Positions 45,926 through 57,446 of a stretch of DNA of 64,000 nt are shown in pieces; the stretch's first letter is position 1, and each line of letters opens with the position of its first letter. Under the pieces are notes generated by a model. The model made no database searches. It saw only the letters and a list, made by a program, of their open reading frames with translations, and was not told the DNA's origin. A program made the position numbers and the translations under genes. The stretch is from the NCBI GenBank assembly GCA_006386115.1, contig VFIW01000097.1, forward strand, positions 62,001-126,000, given 5' to 3'. The stretch is from Globisporangium splendens (lineage: Eukaryota; Oomycota; Peronosporomycetes; Pythiales; Pythiaceae).

Positions 45926-47345
45926 CTCCTCACTTTTTTTCTTCTTGGTGACGGAGCTTACGGACAGTCTGTGATTACGGAGCTCAAAACCCCTTGATTG
46001 CACACCCCTTTGGCAACTGCTGAACTCTTCTATCCGATGACAACATGTTATATTTGTCTTGTGCTTCGTATGCTCTGGGTCTTTGGAGAATAGAGTTTCT
46101 AACAACTCGAAAATTTGTGAACATCAACACCAAAGTATCTTTTAGAAAGCCATGGTCTCTGAACAGGCACAGGCAGTCTTGGCGTTTTAAGATTTTCATG
46201 TGAATCACGAACTGCAAGCAGCATATTGCTGCGAAACGCAACACGCACTTGAGAGAATTGACATGGAAAACGCAAGCATTTTAATCAGCAGATGGACCCG
46301 AACGGGTCCATTCAAGCAAGCAAAACACGCCGACTGTGTTGAGACTTTCATTTCATCAAGTGAGCCCAAGCACTTGTGCATTGGTCGTTTTCTGGGGCTG
46401 GTTCCTCAGTCGTTTCTGAACCTGACCACTATTTTATGGAAAGATGCCAGAGATCTTTGAAGGAGAAAGGAGAAATATTTGCGCACTCGGAAGACAGTAC
46501 TCCAAGTCGTACGGTTGTCTCGCTCGCTGACCAATTCTGAGGCTGGCATAGAGATCAACGCCAGCCGCGTTGGTCCACAGTTGGCCTGTTACGACACGAC
46601 CAGAGCCACGTGTGCGCCTGTGCCGTTGTCGGGGACCCAGAATTGCATCGTCGAAGGTTCTAGCAGCAAGAACAACAGCAGCAGGAGGAGATCCGAGTCG
46701 TTTATTTGTGAGCAAACGCCTCCGAGAAAGGCGACAAACATTCTGGGCAGCGTTGTTGGACACTGGTCTCTTCAAATTACTACGTACACAGCAAAGAGAG
46801 TTGACAGGTCGTCAACCCTAACCGTCGACAATCTTAATCCCTCCAATCAACACACACTCAACCCCTAGCCGCATTACCACTTCGTGCCGCAATTGAACCC
46901 ATCTCCAAGAATCAACTTGTACAGGTTGAAGTTTTCAAATTTAGCGTCGGTTTAGAAAAGAGCGAACAAATTTACTGTAAAGGGGTATTAATTCCAGAGT
47001 TAGAGCATCAAAACTAAATCCCATAGACAGGTGCACCGATCTCTCAAATTTACAAAACCAGGTGAAACTTTCCGAACTTTTTGTCGGTGCTTCAGTTCTT
47101 TTTCCCGATGAAACGCAAGATTGAAGCTCTGTCGCGCGCTTTAACACGCCCCACTGACTGTGATTATACACTCCACACTCAACACGGGAAGATCACCAGA
47201 CTGGACTGGCGACGACATCAGCCCTTCGCTGGTGTATGTATCGTCCAAGTTGAAGTTTCCGCCCGCCTTCCTCGGCGCGCCGATGGTCTGATTTGGCGAC
47301 CAGCTTCTCTTGAACAAGCCATCGGGTCTGGAAGTGTGGAACTGT
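45926..47345. other. Intergenic between MFS copies, part 2
   Basis: No supported gene. Frames on both strands around 46434-46868 are open but composition is not protein-like. The stretch before 47346 is AT-rich. Confidence 0.4.
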
Positions 47346-47360
47346 TCATTCCGCAATTTG
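47346..47360 (+). promoter_or_regulatory. Oomycete Inr + FPR core promoter of MFS gene 2
   Basis: TCATTCCGCAATTTG is a near-perfect initiator plus flanking promoter region, 56 bases before the splice-free ATG at 47416. Confidence 0.7.
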
Positions 47361-47415
47361 CGCTCGACCCCGCACTTCGCCTTCTGCCCCTTCTCGACGC
47401 TACGACAACAGCACT

Positions 47416-49113
47416 ATGGGCGTGGACGAACATACCGCAGCCGCGCCCCCGCAGCCGACCAACAACACGTGCTCGCAGAAGGTCAAGGCGCGCATCAAGA
47501 AGCACTGGACCGTGCCGCCGAAGCACCGCACGCCTGAACAAGATGAAGCCGAAGAACACCTCATCACGTTCTACCTGGGCAAGAACCGCTACCTCTCGGT
47601 GCCAGGCATCAAGTTCTCGCGCTGGTACCTGTTCTTCGCGTCGTTCCTCGTGCAGTTCTGCATCGGATCGCTCTACTCTTGGTCGGTCTTCAACAAGCCG
47701 ATCGACCTCCACGTGTATGGTACCGTCAAGGCTGAAAAGGCTGTGAATGCCTTCTACACTGCAGTAGGTGTGTTCGGCACCACGACGGCTATCATGGGTC
47801 CATGGATTGAGCGCCACGGTCCTCGCGCTGGCGTCGTACTTGGCACGAGTGCCTTCCTGATCGGTAACATCATCGTCGCGATTTCGCTTCACTTCAAGGC
47901 CATCGCTGGTGTGTACATCGGATACGGTGTCTTCTGTGGCTTTGGCATGGGTTTGTGCTACATCTCGCCTGTTTCGGCTCTTCAGAAGTGGTTCCCAGAC
48001 TACCGAGGCACCGCGGCCGGTTTTGCTGTTGGTGGATACGGCGCCGGCTCTGTTGTGTGGGGCAAGGCGTACCTGCCAATCATCAAGCATGTGGGACTTT
48101 CGTCGACGTTCCTGGTCGTCGGTTTTGTGATGGCGACGACGATGTACATCTGTGCGATCGTGCTGCGCTCTCCTCACCACGAGTTCACTGTGAGCGGTCT
48201 CAACATTCACGGTGAAGCTGTCGAGGAAGCTGAAGAGGCCTCGCGCCGTGGTGAGAAGCTCAGTGTCATGTCGGCGCACGAGTACGAGTCCATCACGACC
48301 CCGTCAGCTAAGGACATGCAAGACGTTGTCGAACCAACGACGTCCGCGAACACTCAAGTGCGCAAACTTACGCTCATTGGCGCGATCAAGACCATCGACT
48401 TTATGTTCATGTACATCATGTTCTTCGCCAACCAGCTCTTCGGACTCATCGTGCTCTCCAAGCTTTCCAGCATGTGTGTTGACCTTTTCGGTAAAACCGC
48501 CGACCAAGGCGCTGACATCGTGTCGATTAATGGTGTATTCAATTGCTGCGGTCGCCTGCTGTTCCCTGCGATCTCCGATGTGCTCATCCGCATTCTCAAG
48601 GTCGAACCAGCTCAGGGTCGCAAGATCATCTTCCACTACACTCTTGCCTCGCAGATGCTCATTGTCGGCACGATCCCGTACCTCATCCGTCATGATAAGT
48701 ACACGCTGTTTTGCATTGAGGTGTTCATCCTCACGGCCAGTTACGGTGGCGGCTTTGGCACGATCCCGTGCTTCTTGACGGACATGTTTGGTGCGTTCAA
48801 CATTGGTGCCATGCACGGTCTCATCCTGACGGCGTGGTCCATTGGTGGCGTAGTCGGCGGCATCACGTTCAACTCGGCATTCCGGAATGCCATCGCTGCT
48901 GGCACGTCAGCGGGTGAAGCGTACATCCACAATATCCACAAGATCTTCGTGGTCATCATCATCGGTTTCTTTGTGATCTTCCTCGTGCGCACGAACCCGG
49001 ACGACCGCTTTGCGCCTGGATACCGCTACAGCGTCTGCGGCAAGACGGTGGTCAACATCAAGTCTAAGAAGCAACAGCAGGACCAGGGTGCGCTGCTCCT
49101 CAGCCCAGCCTAA
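47416..49113 (+). CDS. MFS transporter, oxalate/formate antiporter type (copy 2)
   Basis: A 565-residue tandem paralogue of the gene at 42832, in the same orientation and clearly similar along its whole length, including the N-terminal QKVKARIKKHWTVPPKHRT, the ALQKWFPDYRGTAAGFAV core and the GGGFGTIPCFLTDMFGAF block. Differences cluster in the extreme N-terminus, the first extracellular loop (DLHVYGTVKAEK versus DTLLYHNAKAEK), the central loop and the last 30 residues. Both copies are intact and both keep a consensus core promoter, so both are probably expressed; they may differ in substrate or timing. Confidence 0.9.
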   Translation: MGVDEHTAAAPPQPTNNTCSQKVKARIKKHWTVPPKHRTPEQDEAEEHLITFYLGKNRYLSVPGIKFSRWYLFFASFLVQFCIGSLYSWSVFNKPIDLHVYGTVKAEKAVNAFYTAVGVFGTTTAIMGPWIERHGPRAGVVLGTSAFLIGNIIVAISLHFKAIAGVYIGYGVFCGFGMGLCYISPVSALQKWFPDYRGTAAGFAVGGYGAGSVVWGKAYLPIIKHVGLSSTFLVVGFVMATTMYICAIVLRSPHHEFTVSGLNIHGEAVEEAEEASRRGEKLSVMSAHEYESITTPSAKDMQDVVEPTTSANTQVRKLTLIGAIKTIDFMFMYIMFFANQLFGLIVLSKLSSMCVDLFGKTADQGADIVSINGVFNCCGRLLFPAISDVLIRILKVEPAQGRKIIFHYTLASQMLIVGTIPYLIRHDKYTLFCIEVFILTASYGGGFGTIPCFLTDMFGAFNIGAMHGLILTAWSIGGVVGGITFNSAFRNAIAAGTSAGEAYIHNIHKIFVVIIIGFFVIFLVRTNPDDRFAPGYRYSVCGKTVVNIKSKKQQQDQGALLLSPA

Positions 49114-49358
49114 GTCGAACGAGAGGCTTTTTCTGTGTCTGCATTCCTTTGCCGTCCTCTATTCTATACCCAGTTGCAATACACTCCATTTTTCTATGTG
49201 AAAAACATAGGCTATTGTTGTGTCATATGTACCCTACCAACTGTGCATCCAACATTTACACTATACACTACTGAACATCCTAAAAACGAGCACATTTACA
49301 CTACCAAATACTGAAGAAATTCACAATCACAGCAAATCACATATATAGCCTATGAGAT

Positions 49359-52300
49359 CTAGGGCAGATGACCACGGCAAAGCCACCGAGTACCACAAAG
49401 GTTGACCGAGGTATCATCGAGCTCCACGTGGCACTTTCGAAGCCCCGACCACTCCTGGCTGCTCGTGGCCATCGCCGCAGCTGTGTCTGCCGCATTGCTG
49501 GTCGCGATGATCTCCAGCAGACTCTGGACGTGGTCGCGCTTCTCCTGGGTGAACGCGAGGTACTTGACCTCATCCAACACCTGCTGCGCATTCGTGCGAT
49601 CTCCGTTCGCGAGCATCTCTTCCAGAGGCTTCAGCATCATCAACGTGAACGAACTCACAGGTGCCATCTGCATCTTCTCCAGAGCGCGGTAAAAGTTCAT
49701 AAGCTCACTCCATTGGCGCTGACCCAATCCGCTCACTTGAGCGATGTGAAGCGCCGAGTCTCCCGAGAGAATCGCCTTGGTCTCAAGGAAGAGCGTCGTC
49801 TCCTGCACAAGGGGCATGACGAGGGAGATCAACGAAAGCGGGACGGATAGACGCGATCTGTACGGACCAGTGGAGTCACAAGGACGGTTGAGTCCTGTGC
49901 TCGCCTCACACATGAACAAAAGTGGGAACGCCAGCTCTGATTCACGAGAATCCTTCTTTTGCAGCAGCAATTCCATTTCCACGACCCATTCGTCAATCGA
50001 CAGACAGCGATCGAGGCCGATCTCTTTTGGAGGCAGGAAGAACCATAGACTTGGAGGCGTAGGCTCGCAACCAGTCTTCTCGTCACGGATCTTCGCCGAC
50101 GACAAACCGCTTCGTTGCGACCCAACAATTGTGGAGTGAGCGAGCTGGAGGACCATCTCATGCTCGTGCGCTTGCAGCACAGGATGCCTCAAGATGGCGT
50201 CGATCTTCGGTCGAAAGCTTGGCTCGCGTTGCAGACACTGACGCACGAGATCCTTGACGTCCTCGTGCGGCACGTACAGCGCGATCGAGCGCTCCAAGTT
50301 GAAGTTCGGGTCAGCGAGTCGCTTGAGCATGTCTACTGGCTTGCCACACCCGCTGAACTCATCCAGGTGCTTGCTGCTGGAGTACATTTTCAAAATCACG
50401 ATCCCAAGACTCCAAATGTCGAACGAATACGATGCTGCGATCGGGACAGCAGCACTGAGACTACTGCCATCCGATCCTTCGCAGCCATCGGAAAGAATGT
50501 GGCGAGCGATCTCTGGAGGCAAAAACTCCACGGACGCGACAGCACAGTAGTGAACATCGCCGTTGAATTTGGTCGCATGCTCGAGATCACGGAACTTGAG
50601 CTTGTCGTTGTCGAAGATCAGAATGCTCTCCAAGTTCAAACTGCCATGGATGAAGTGACGCGAATGGAGACACTCGAGTGCTCGCACGATTCGACTCAGT
50701 TGATGAGCGACTGAGGACTGAGACGATTTCTCCATTTGACCGCGCACTACGTGCAAAAATGTCGTCGAAGTGCCCATTTCGATGAGCAACGCAGAGCATG
50801 TCACGCCCTTGAGTGTCTTTCGAGGTTGGACGTCGGCCAGCTGCGGTACAAAACTCAGTGTCGCCGGGTCTTGCTGCAATGACTGAAGCACTTGGTACTC
50901 CCTCGCAGCGTAAATCGTGTCATTTTCGGCGTAAAGCTTGAGCCACAGTCTAGTGGCTGCATCGTCTTCGGGCCGACACTTGCAAATGAAACTGTACTGG
51001 GTCTCGTCCAGCGTTCCGTAGCATTCGTACATCTTCCCATTGATTTCAATGTTGCTGCCGTCGTTCAGGATATCCTGCAGAGCGTCTTGTAACTTGTGCC
51101 GAGTGGTCCCTCGGTCTTCCACCGAATTGCCGACCTCAGGAAATGAGAAATCGGTCACTCCTGTCAGCACTTGCAAGCTCTTGCTCATGACGAATCTCTG
51201 AGCCGTAGCAGAGACTTCACTTGGGGAACTCATGTCGGAGTACCCGCCGCTGTACTTGGCGTCAAAACTTCCGCCAAGAGGAGTTGCAGGTGCTGACGCG
51301 CGTCTGCTTCCGTGGCTAGGATCTCGGCTCAGTCGAAGCTCTGGTAGAGGTGTGATCATTGAGTTTGATGCCATCGATGCGACCGAATTCCTTCTCTCCG
51401 CAAATGAAAAATCCTCCGTGGCAATGGAGGTCAGCGAACCGAGTGGCCGAAGGGGTTTGTCAAATCCGTCCTCGGATGCTCGCTCTTGCAGGCGACGACG
51501 CCGGAAAAGGAAATAGCCGATCGTGACCGCCACTGCTGTGCCACAGGAGAGAGCGATCGCGATGACCACAGGAAAAGAAGCATCGTCGTCTTTGCCATGA
51601 TTATCCGCAGTGGTCGTCGTGCTTTCGTCGGTTCGTCCTTGCGGCGACAGTGTCTTGAGTTGTGATCTTGTTTCGTCCTTTGTTGCAGCAGTAGTGAAGG
51701 TTGAACTCTTTAGGGAGCCACTCGCGTCCTTGCCAGCACTCTCGTTAGTCGAGTTTGACTCTGAAGTCGAAGACGACGACCCTGAGGTCGACGTTGCCAG
51801 ATCATCGTCCTCTGAGCCAGAAGTAGCTCCATCAACCGCGTCGGAGCTACTATCCGTGGGTCCGCTTTCGGTAAACACTGCTTCACTGTCAACCGTAGAA
51901 GATAGCGTCACGCACACAGTAAACTCTTGAGAGAGCCCTTGGATCTGTTTCAAGGTACCATCAGCGCATTTGTCTTCTGCTGGACGAATGTTGTCGATCT
52001 GCAGCGTCCCGTCCTTCATCCACTTTGCGAGTGTCGCTTCGTCGGACGTGGAAGCTTCAATGCGGCTGAACTGGTTTAAGCGCGAGTCGATACTGAGTAA
52101 ACACACAGCAAATGAGTCAATGTGCGCGTGACCACCGAGTGAACGACATACATGTCTTACTTGGCGATGTCTCTGGGCAGTGAATAGAAAAACTGGGGAA
52201 TCTCAGTGAGCGCGTTGGAATGCAGATCCCTAAATGTGAGTCGTGGCCAAAAAGTGAGCAACTATTCAATCTGACGTCACAGGTATATCAGGTACAGGTT

Positions 52301-53093
52301 GCAGCGTACACTTCAAGAAGACTTGAGGCTGAGATCGGTGCGCCATCGACCATTTTGATCGAGATTTGCTTTAGTCCGCACCCGACAACGGCACTAGGGG
52401 GAACACAAACGAGATGAAGCTGATCAGATGTTGATACATAATCCTTATAACCAAGTTGAAAATCGCACAGTTTCTTCAGGGACGGCGGGAGGACGAGGTG
52501 AAGTGAGTGATCTGCCAGAGGGATGTCATGGAGCTCTCTGATCGTAGAGCAGCATATCGTCAACGGTTAGTCTTCCACAGTGCAAAAATCGGGTTGCTCA
52601 AGTTGGAAAGTGGATACTTACAGAACCTCGAGCGCCGAAAGCTTTGCGAACGCCATGGGATCGATGGTCACGGCTGTTGTATGAATCCATCCCGGTTCAG
52701 CCGATAGAGAACTACAATTCAAGAATAAAAGCCCTCGTGATAAGAACGCATATCTTTTAGATCAGCGCATGCACAAAGCACTTACAAGATCGTCAGGTTG
52801 GGCGAAATGAGCGGCTTGATATGGTGAAACGTAGACGACAGATAGATTTGACTGGGCTCGGACAACTTGAACGTCACAGATTCCTTGTGACCGACGGAGA
52901 AGCTCTGAACGCGCTGCGGACTGAACACGAGCTTGTCGGACGCCGTGGCATCACAGAACACGCTCCATTTGGTGGACGAAGTCGCACTCAGCGTCACTTG
53001 GTCGCACAAGAGGTCATCGGCGCCTGCGCACTGGCCAAATTGCCAGCTAAGAATGGCGCAGAACACGCTCCATACACCACGCGTAGTTCGCAT
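49359..53093 (-). CDS. LRR receptor-like pseudokinase
   Basis: Five exons: 53093-52786, 52711-52622, 52537-52310, 52229-52161 and 52092-49359, joining in frame to 1,142 residues. Signal peptide at 1-24, then an ectodomain with degenerate LRRs (KLSALEVLELHDIPL; LEVDLHSNALTEIPQF; IANIDSRLNQFSRI), a Ser/Thr-rich stalk, one membrane span at about 406-428 (VVIAIALSCGTAVAVTIGYF) followed by RRRR, and a kinase-like domain at about 560-850. The beta-3 Lys may be kept (LWLKLYAEN), but the catalytic loop reads HGSLNLES (50640-50648) where HRDLKPEN is expected and the DFG site reads DLE (50580-50588). It is therefore a predicted pseudokinase that would signal by scaffolding. A helical C-terminal region of about 290 residues follows and is unassigned. 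All four introns are phase 2. Confidence 0.85.
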
Positions 53094-54557
53094 CGCACGC
53101 TCTTTCGATGCAGCCGTGGGTGGCTTTCTCTCTCCCCACTAGATTGACTTCTGACGACGGCTGGGCGGCGCACAGGGGAGCGATCAAAAGCCGCTTGCTC
53201 CACGGATCTGAAACAGTAAGCGCGAAAGTCTCTTGAGTTCCGCAGAAGGAAAAGCAAAAGCAGGCGTCAACAATCCATCTGGAGAGACTAAGGAGAGCGT
53301 CAGGCGCGCGCATCATCTCCGTTTTTGCGAAAGAAATGCACAGCGCAACGCAAACGGACCATATAAATCACTGTACTTCATCGACAGTTCAGATCAACTG
53401 GCATATCACCACTTCACGTCCGTCGCCTGGAGCTGCCAAGCTTCTGCACTTTTTTCCACACTGGCAAGGCAACGAGAAGTATTCGGTTGCGCGTTTCAGA
53501 ATAGTTCGTTTTTAGTTGAAGTGAGGCACATCAAAAGCGAACAAGATAGAAAAGCTTCTTGGCTGTAGGCAGTTAACCCATCAACGGCACGGTAAATGGA
53601 CGCCTTTCTTCGAGGGACGTGGATGCGATGCTTTCTTCACCCGCATCCCCGGACTGACTCCCTCTATGTCGGTCAAATGTGCTCGTTGCGGGGATATGAT
53701 GCCTGCAGCCGTCAGCGAAATGTGGAAGAAAATGTAGGAGCGGAGCGCGAAATATACTGCGAAATGGATGCTACAGTTGGACCTCCAAGACGCAGAAGTG
53801 TATTGGTTAACAAGAGCCGATGGGGAGAAAGGCGCCATCTTTTGAAGATCGAGAGGGACTAAACTGCTCACTCAAGCTCTCGCAATGGTGAGGCACGCGT
53901 GCCTAATCTGCAGCACTGGGCGAACGCAGTGCATGAGTCGTGCATGACACGTCAAGACAAGTATCGGCGTAATCGCCGTGAGCACAGGAGCATCTCGGTG
54001 AAACGCGGGCGAGGACATCTGTAACCAAAATGTTTCCATCGGATCTGCTCACGAAGGGTTTATCGGTCCGGACCAAAGCTTGGCATTTCATGATATTGTT
54101 GAGCGGGTGAGGTCTTTGGAGTAGCGTAACAACAGCGAGCACATTGAGCAAACGAGATGGCTGTGTCGTACATTCGTGCAGCTTCATATTTTCCGGCTTT
54201 CACTAGAATTGACGGTGGCGCTGCTGTTGGATCGAGTTTCTTGTGACGATCTTGCCAACCACATCCTTCATTAGAATCAATTGGCGCTGCACAAAATCGT
54301 CACTTTGCCGAATTTCTGCAAGCCAAGATAGTCATGTTGCCCTTGACGATATAGTAGCTAGACAAGATGTTGCCACCAGCGGAACAACATCCTTTGTTTC
54401 TCTCATCCATGGCAGCTTGAGTACGCAGATGTGAAGGAGATATACCGCCAGCCGCAACAAAATAGAATAAAACTTCATCAAAAAGTCTCAACAAGTACAT
54501 TTTCCCAACAGAGTTGCATTTTGTGCTCATACACAACAGATACCAAGTGGAACACGC
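53094..54557. other. Intergenic between pseudokinase and GDH-like gene
   Basis: Contains the presumed pseudokinase promoter. On the plus strand, 53590-53850 reads as protein-like sequence with a CxxC pair (MSVKCARCGDMMPAAVSEMW) broken by a stop, possibly a relic of a BED-type zinc finger from a transposon. The minus frame at 53903-54187 has no recognisable character. Nothing else is supported. Confidence 0.35.
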
Positions 54558-56608
54558 TTACACCACTCCTTGACGGAACATCGCCTGAGCCACGCTCAAA
54601 AAGCCGCTGATGTTGACACCGACGTGCAAGTCTCCTGGAGCATTGAAATCTTCCGCAGTGGCCGCAATACGGTCGTGAAGCTCCGTCATGTACTCTGTCA
54701 GGACGAGCAAACGTATTGCATAGTGTCAGTTTCGAAATAACCGCAGAGAAGACACATGACTGATTCGGTCTGTTCGTACCCTTGACGATCGAGTCTAGCT
54801 GCTCCTCAGAGAGCTCAGTTGTGCCAAGACCCTTGGTCGCCAATGCAAACTACAAATCGGATGCAACAGACAAAACAGTTAGAAATGAAGCCACAAATTG
54901 CACGATCGCTTTTCGGCATACCGATCCACTGTTCGACGCCTTGTTTGGTCCAAACGCAATGTTGTGTTGCTTGATAAGTTCAATTGCCTACGAACATGCA
55001 ACAAATTCAGTGAGCAAAACAAGTCCACACTGACCTATATCTATGCGTTTTCAAGCAAGTCCTTACCTCATCGTTGCACGGAAGGTTGGCGCCTTCAAAG
55101 ATGCCCTTGCATCCGTTCTTGATGAGCTTCTTGACGTCATCTCCGTTGATATCGTTTTGGATCGCACATGGGAAGACGTAATCGCAGCTAGTTTCCCAGA
55201 TGCTGCCTTCCTCAGAAGGGTGGTACACTGCCGTCGTGGACGTCATAATGTACGCGCCAATGCGAGCACTGCGCTCCGACTTGATGCGCTTCAGCTCTTG
55301 GATATTCTTCTTCGTGAATCCCTCAGGTTCGATCACGTACCCATACATATCACTCAAACCAATAGGAATGGCTCCAATATCCAACAACTTTTCGGCGACA
55401 CTGAGTGCGACGATGCCGCTTCCAGAGATCACGCATCGCTTCCCCTTGAGGGATTCACCACGCGATTCAAGAACACGGTTGGCGAAGTGCACAATGCCGT
55501 AGCCAGTCACTTGAGGGTAGTAGTACTGGCCTCCGCTGAGGATACCTTCAGTACCAGCTGGGTGAAGTTGACGCAGGCGCTTGTACTGACCAAACATGTA
55601 CCCGATTTCTTTTGGCCCAACACCGACGCCAGCGGTTGGGATATCGGTGTGAGGTCCAATGTAATTGGCCAATTCCGTCATGTAACTCTGGCAGAATCGC
55701 ATGACTTCAGCTTCGCTCTTGTCCACAGGGTTGAAATCCGAGCCACCATGGGCACTGCCGAATGGTCCAGCAAGAGCATTGCGGAACACACTCTCAAAGG
55801 CAAGGAACTTGGCCGTGCCGTGGTTCGTCTCGGGGTGGAAACGAACGCCTCCCATGTACGGACCGAGCGCGCTGGAGAATTGCACACGGAAACCACGGTT
55901 CACGCGACTGTTGCCGGTGTCATCAATCCATGGAACACGGAACTGTAACGCATCCGAAGATTACGCAGCACCAGATATTAGCAACGAGAAACAAACAAAA
56001 GGATGCAGCAAACATCGACAAAGTTAGTTACCTGGATGACACGTTCTGGCTCCATGAGCGTCTTCATGACCCAGGCGTACTTTGGGTAGCGATCAAAGAC
56101 CGGAACCACCGAGTTGACAAAGCTGGTCACAGCCTGCAAGAACCTACAATGGAGAGAGAGTGAGCGCACATGCAGCAGATGCATCGTTGCGCAAGTGCGT
56201 ATTCCTTACTCTTTCTGTGAAACATGAGGTGGAATAGTGTCAGCCAGAGTGAGAAATATAGAACCAAAGTGCCACTCATCAAAGCCAAACTTACTTGGTG
56301 CGGGTCACGACGTTCGGCTTCCTCCATCCTATGAAAATGAACACACGTAAGCGCACTCGTATTCAGTACGTGATATAAACCACCACACCGAGATCGAGAG
56401 AGCAACACACGCACAGCATGTCGGCAGCTTCCTGGCCGTTGCGGAACTTCTTGTCGCCCTCGCGGCGGAAGAGCGGCTTGTTCTTCCAATGCTTCTTGCC
56501 GTGCGTGGTGCCGTGCACGTCCGACATGAGCACCGTCTTGAAGCGCACACCGTGGGGCGTGAGCGCGCCATTGCGCGCGGCGACAGAGCGACTCAGAGAC
56601 GACAGCAT
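54558..56608 (-). CDS. Glutamate dehydrogenase homologue lacking catalytic residues
   Basis: Seven exons: 56608-56415, 56328-56295, 56133-56032, 55942-55067, 54987-54922, 54849-54780 and 54694-54558, joining in frame to 492 residues. The fold of hexameric NADP-type GDH is clear: EPERVIQFRVPWIDD, VNRGFRVQFSSALGPYMGG, GGSDFNP, GKRCVISGSGIVALSVAEKL (Rossmann), CDYVFPCAIQND, IKNGCKGIFEGANLP. Four residues that bind or act on glutamate in Clostridium GDH are changed: Lys89 is Met (55853-55855), Lys113 is Arg (55781-55783), Lys125 is His (55748-55750) and Asp165 is Gly (55628-55630). The nucleotide-binding loop GSG is kept. The N-terminal 45 residues are basic and Ser/Arg-rich, consistent with a mitochondrial presequence. 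The intact structure suggests a pseudoenzyme and not decay. Confidence 0.9.
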
Positions 56609-57098
56609 TGCGTTGCGCGCCGCGGCTCGAATGTCCAAATGGGCGGCCTGGTTCAATTTCAATTGTGGGCAACAGATGCGCAAGGTTGCTCGATGAGGGG
56701 TGCGTGATGGGCTCAGGAGGGGTGATGCAGAAAAAGATCTTGGTGGTGCCCTCACAGAGCAAAACTGAGCCATTCCAGTTCGCGAGATGCAGCAATGGCG
56801 CAAACAGTTTGCTTCAGCCCACCCGTCATTCGGCAACCAGCTGGCTGAAGCCAACAGCACGGCTGCTTGGGGATCAACCGCCAGATTCCAACGTTCGAAC
56901 AAGTACCGTTGCATACGTTATACGTTGAGTGAGGATTCTTTTTTTTGGAGTGTAGAAGCATTGCATTTGTATTGTATTATACGAATTAGTAGTCGACATC
57001 TCGTTTCGCAGTGCCGCCACTACAACATCTCGCACTAGCTCGCCTAGAGAACACTCCAAGTGAGCCAGCAGCACAAAGCGTATTTCTCAACAAACAGT
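56609..57098. other. Intergenic, upstream of GDH homologue and downstream of repeat unit 1
   Basis: Promoter side of the GDH homologue. From about 56985 the sequence is homologous to the 3' flanks of the other two units of the small secreted protein gene. Confidence 0.5.
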
Positions 57099-57446
57099 CT
57101 ACATGAAGTAGGTGGCGGCGGCAGCAGTCACGGCCACAGTGGCGGTCGCAGCGACCGTAGCGGCACCCGAGGCTGGCGTTGGCGTTGGCATCGACGAGGT
57201 CTTGGACGAGGTGGTTTTGTCGCTCTTGGACGAGCCGGCTTCGCTGGTGGTGTCCGAACCCGATGCGTCACTCATGTCTGCGGTGGCGCCGGTCGATCCG
57301 GTGGAGACGGCGGCGTCAACAGCAGCGGATCCTTCAGTCGAGCCAGTGGTGGCGACGGCGGCAAGTCCAGCCGAGCCGGCAGTGGAGTCCTGTGCGGTGG
57401 CAGCGACGACGGCGATGGCAGCGAGGAGGAGCGAGAAGACCTTCAT
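57099..57446 (-). CDS. Small secreted Ser/Thr/Ala-rich protein, copy 1
   Basis: A 115-residue protein with a signal peptide (MKVFSLLLAAIAVVAATAQ), a Ser/Thr/Gly/Ala-rich central part likely to be O-glycosylated, and a hydrophobic C-terminus (GAATVAATATVAVTAAAATY) preceded by small residues, compatible with a GPI anchor signal. It has no cysteines. It differs from copies 2 and 3 at a handful of residues (VVAATAQ versus VVAVTAQ; MSDASGSD versus MSKASSSD; SSMPTP versus SSVPTP). A consensus initiator lies upstream. Probably a cell-wall mucin-like protein; function is not known. Confidence 0.75.
   Translation of the reverse strand: MKVFSLLLAAIAVVAATAQDSTAGSAGLAAVATTGSTEGSAAVDAAVSTGSTGATADMSDASGSDTTSEAGSSKSDKTTSSKTSSMPTPTPASGAATVAATATVAVTAAAATYFM

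Noticed and set aside
47218..48279. 353-codon minus-strand frame opposite MFS copy 2, with similar frames opposite copy 1
   Set aside because: It mirrors the conserved coding sequence of both transporters; composition is His/Arg/Asp-rich and not protein-like.
54558..56608. GDH homologue as a decayed pseudogene
   Set aside because: Seven exons join without frameshift or stop and structural motifs are intact, so loss of catalysis by selection is more likely than decay.
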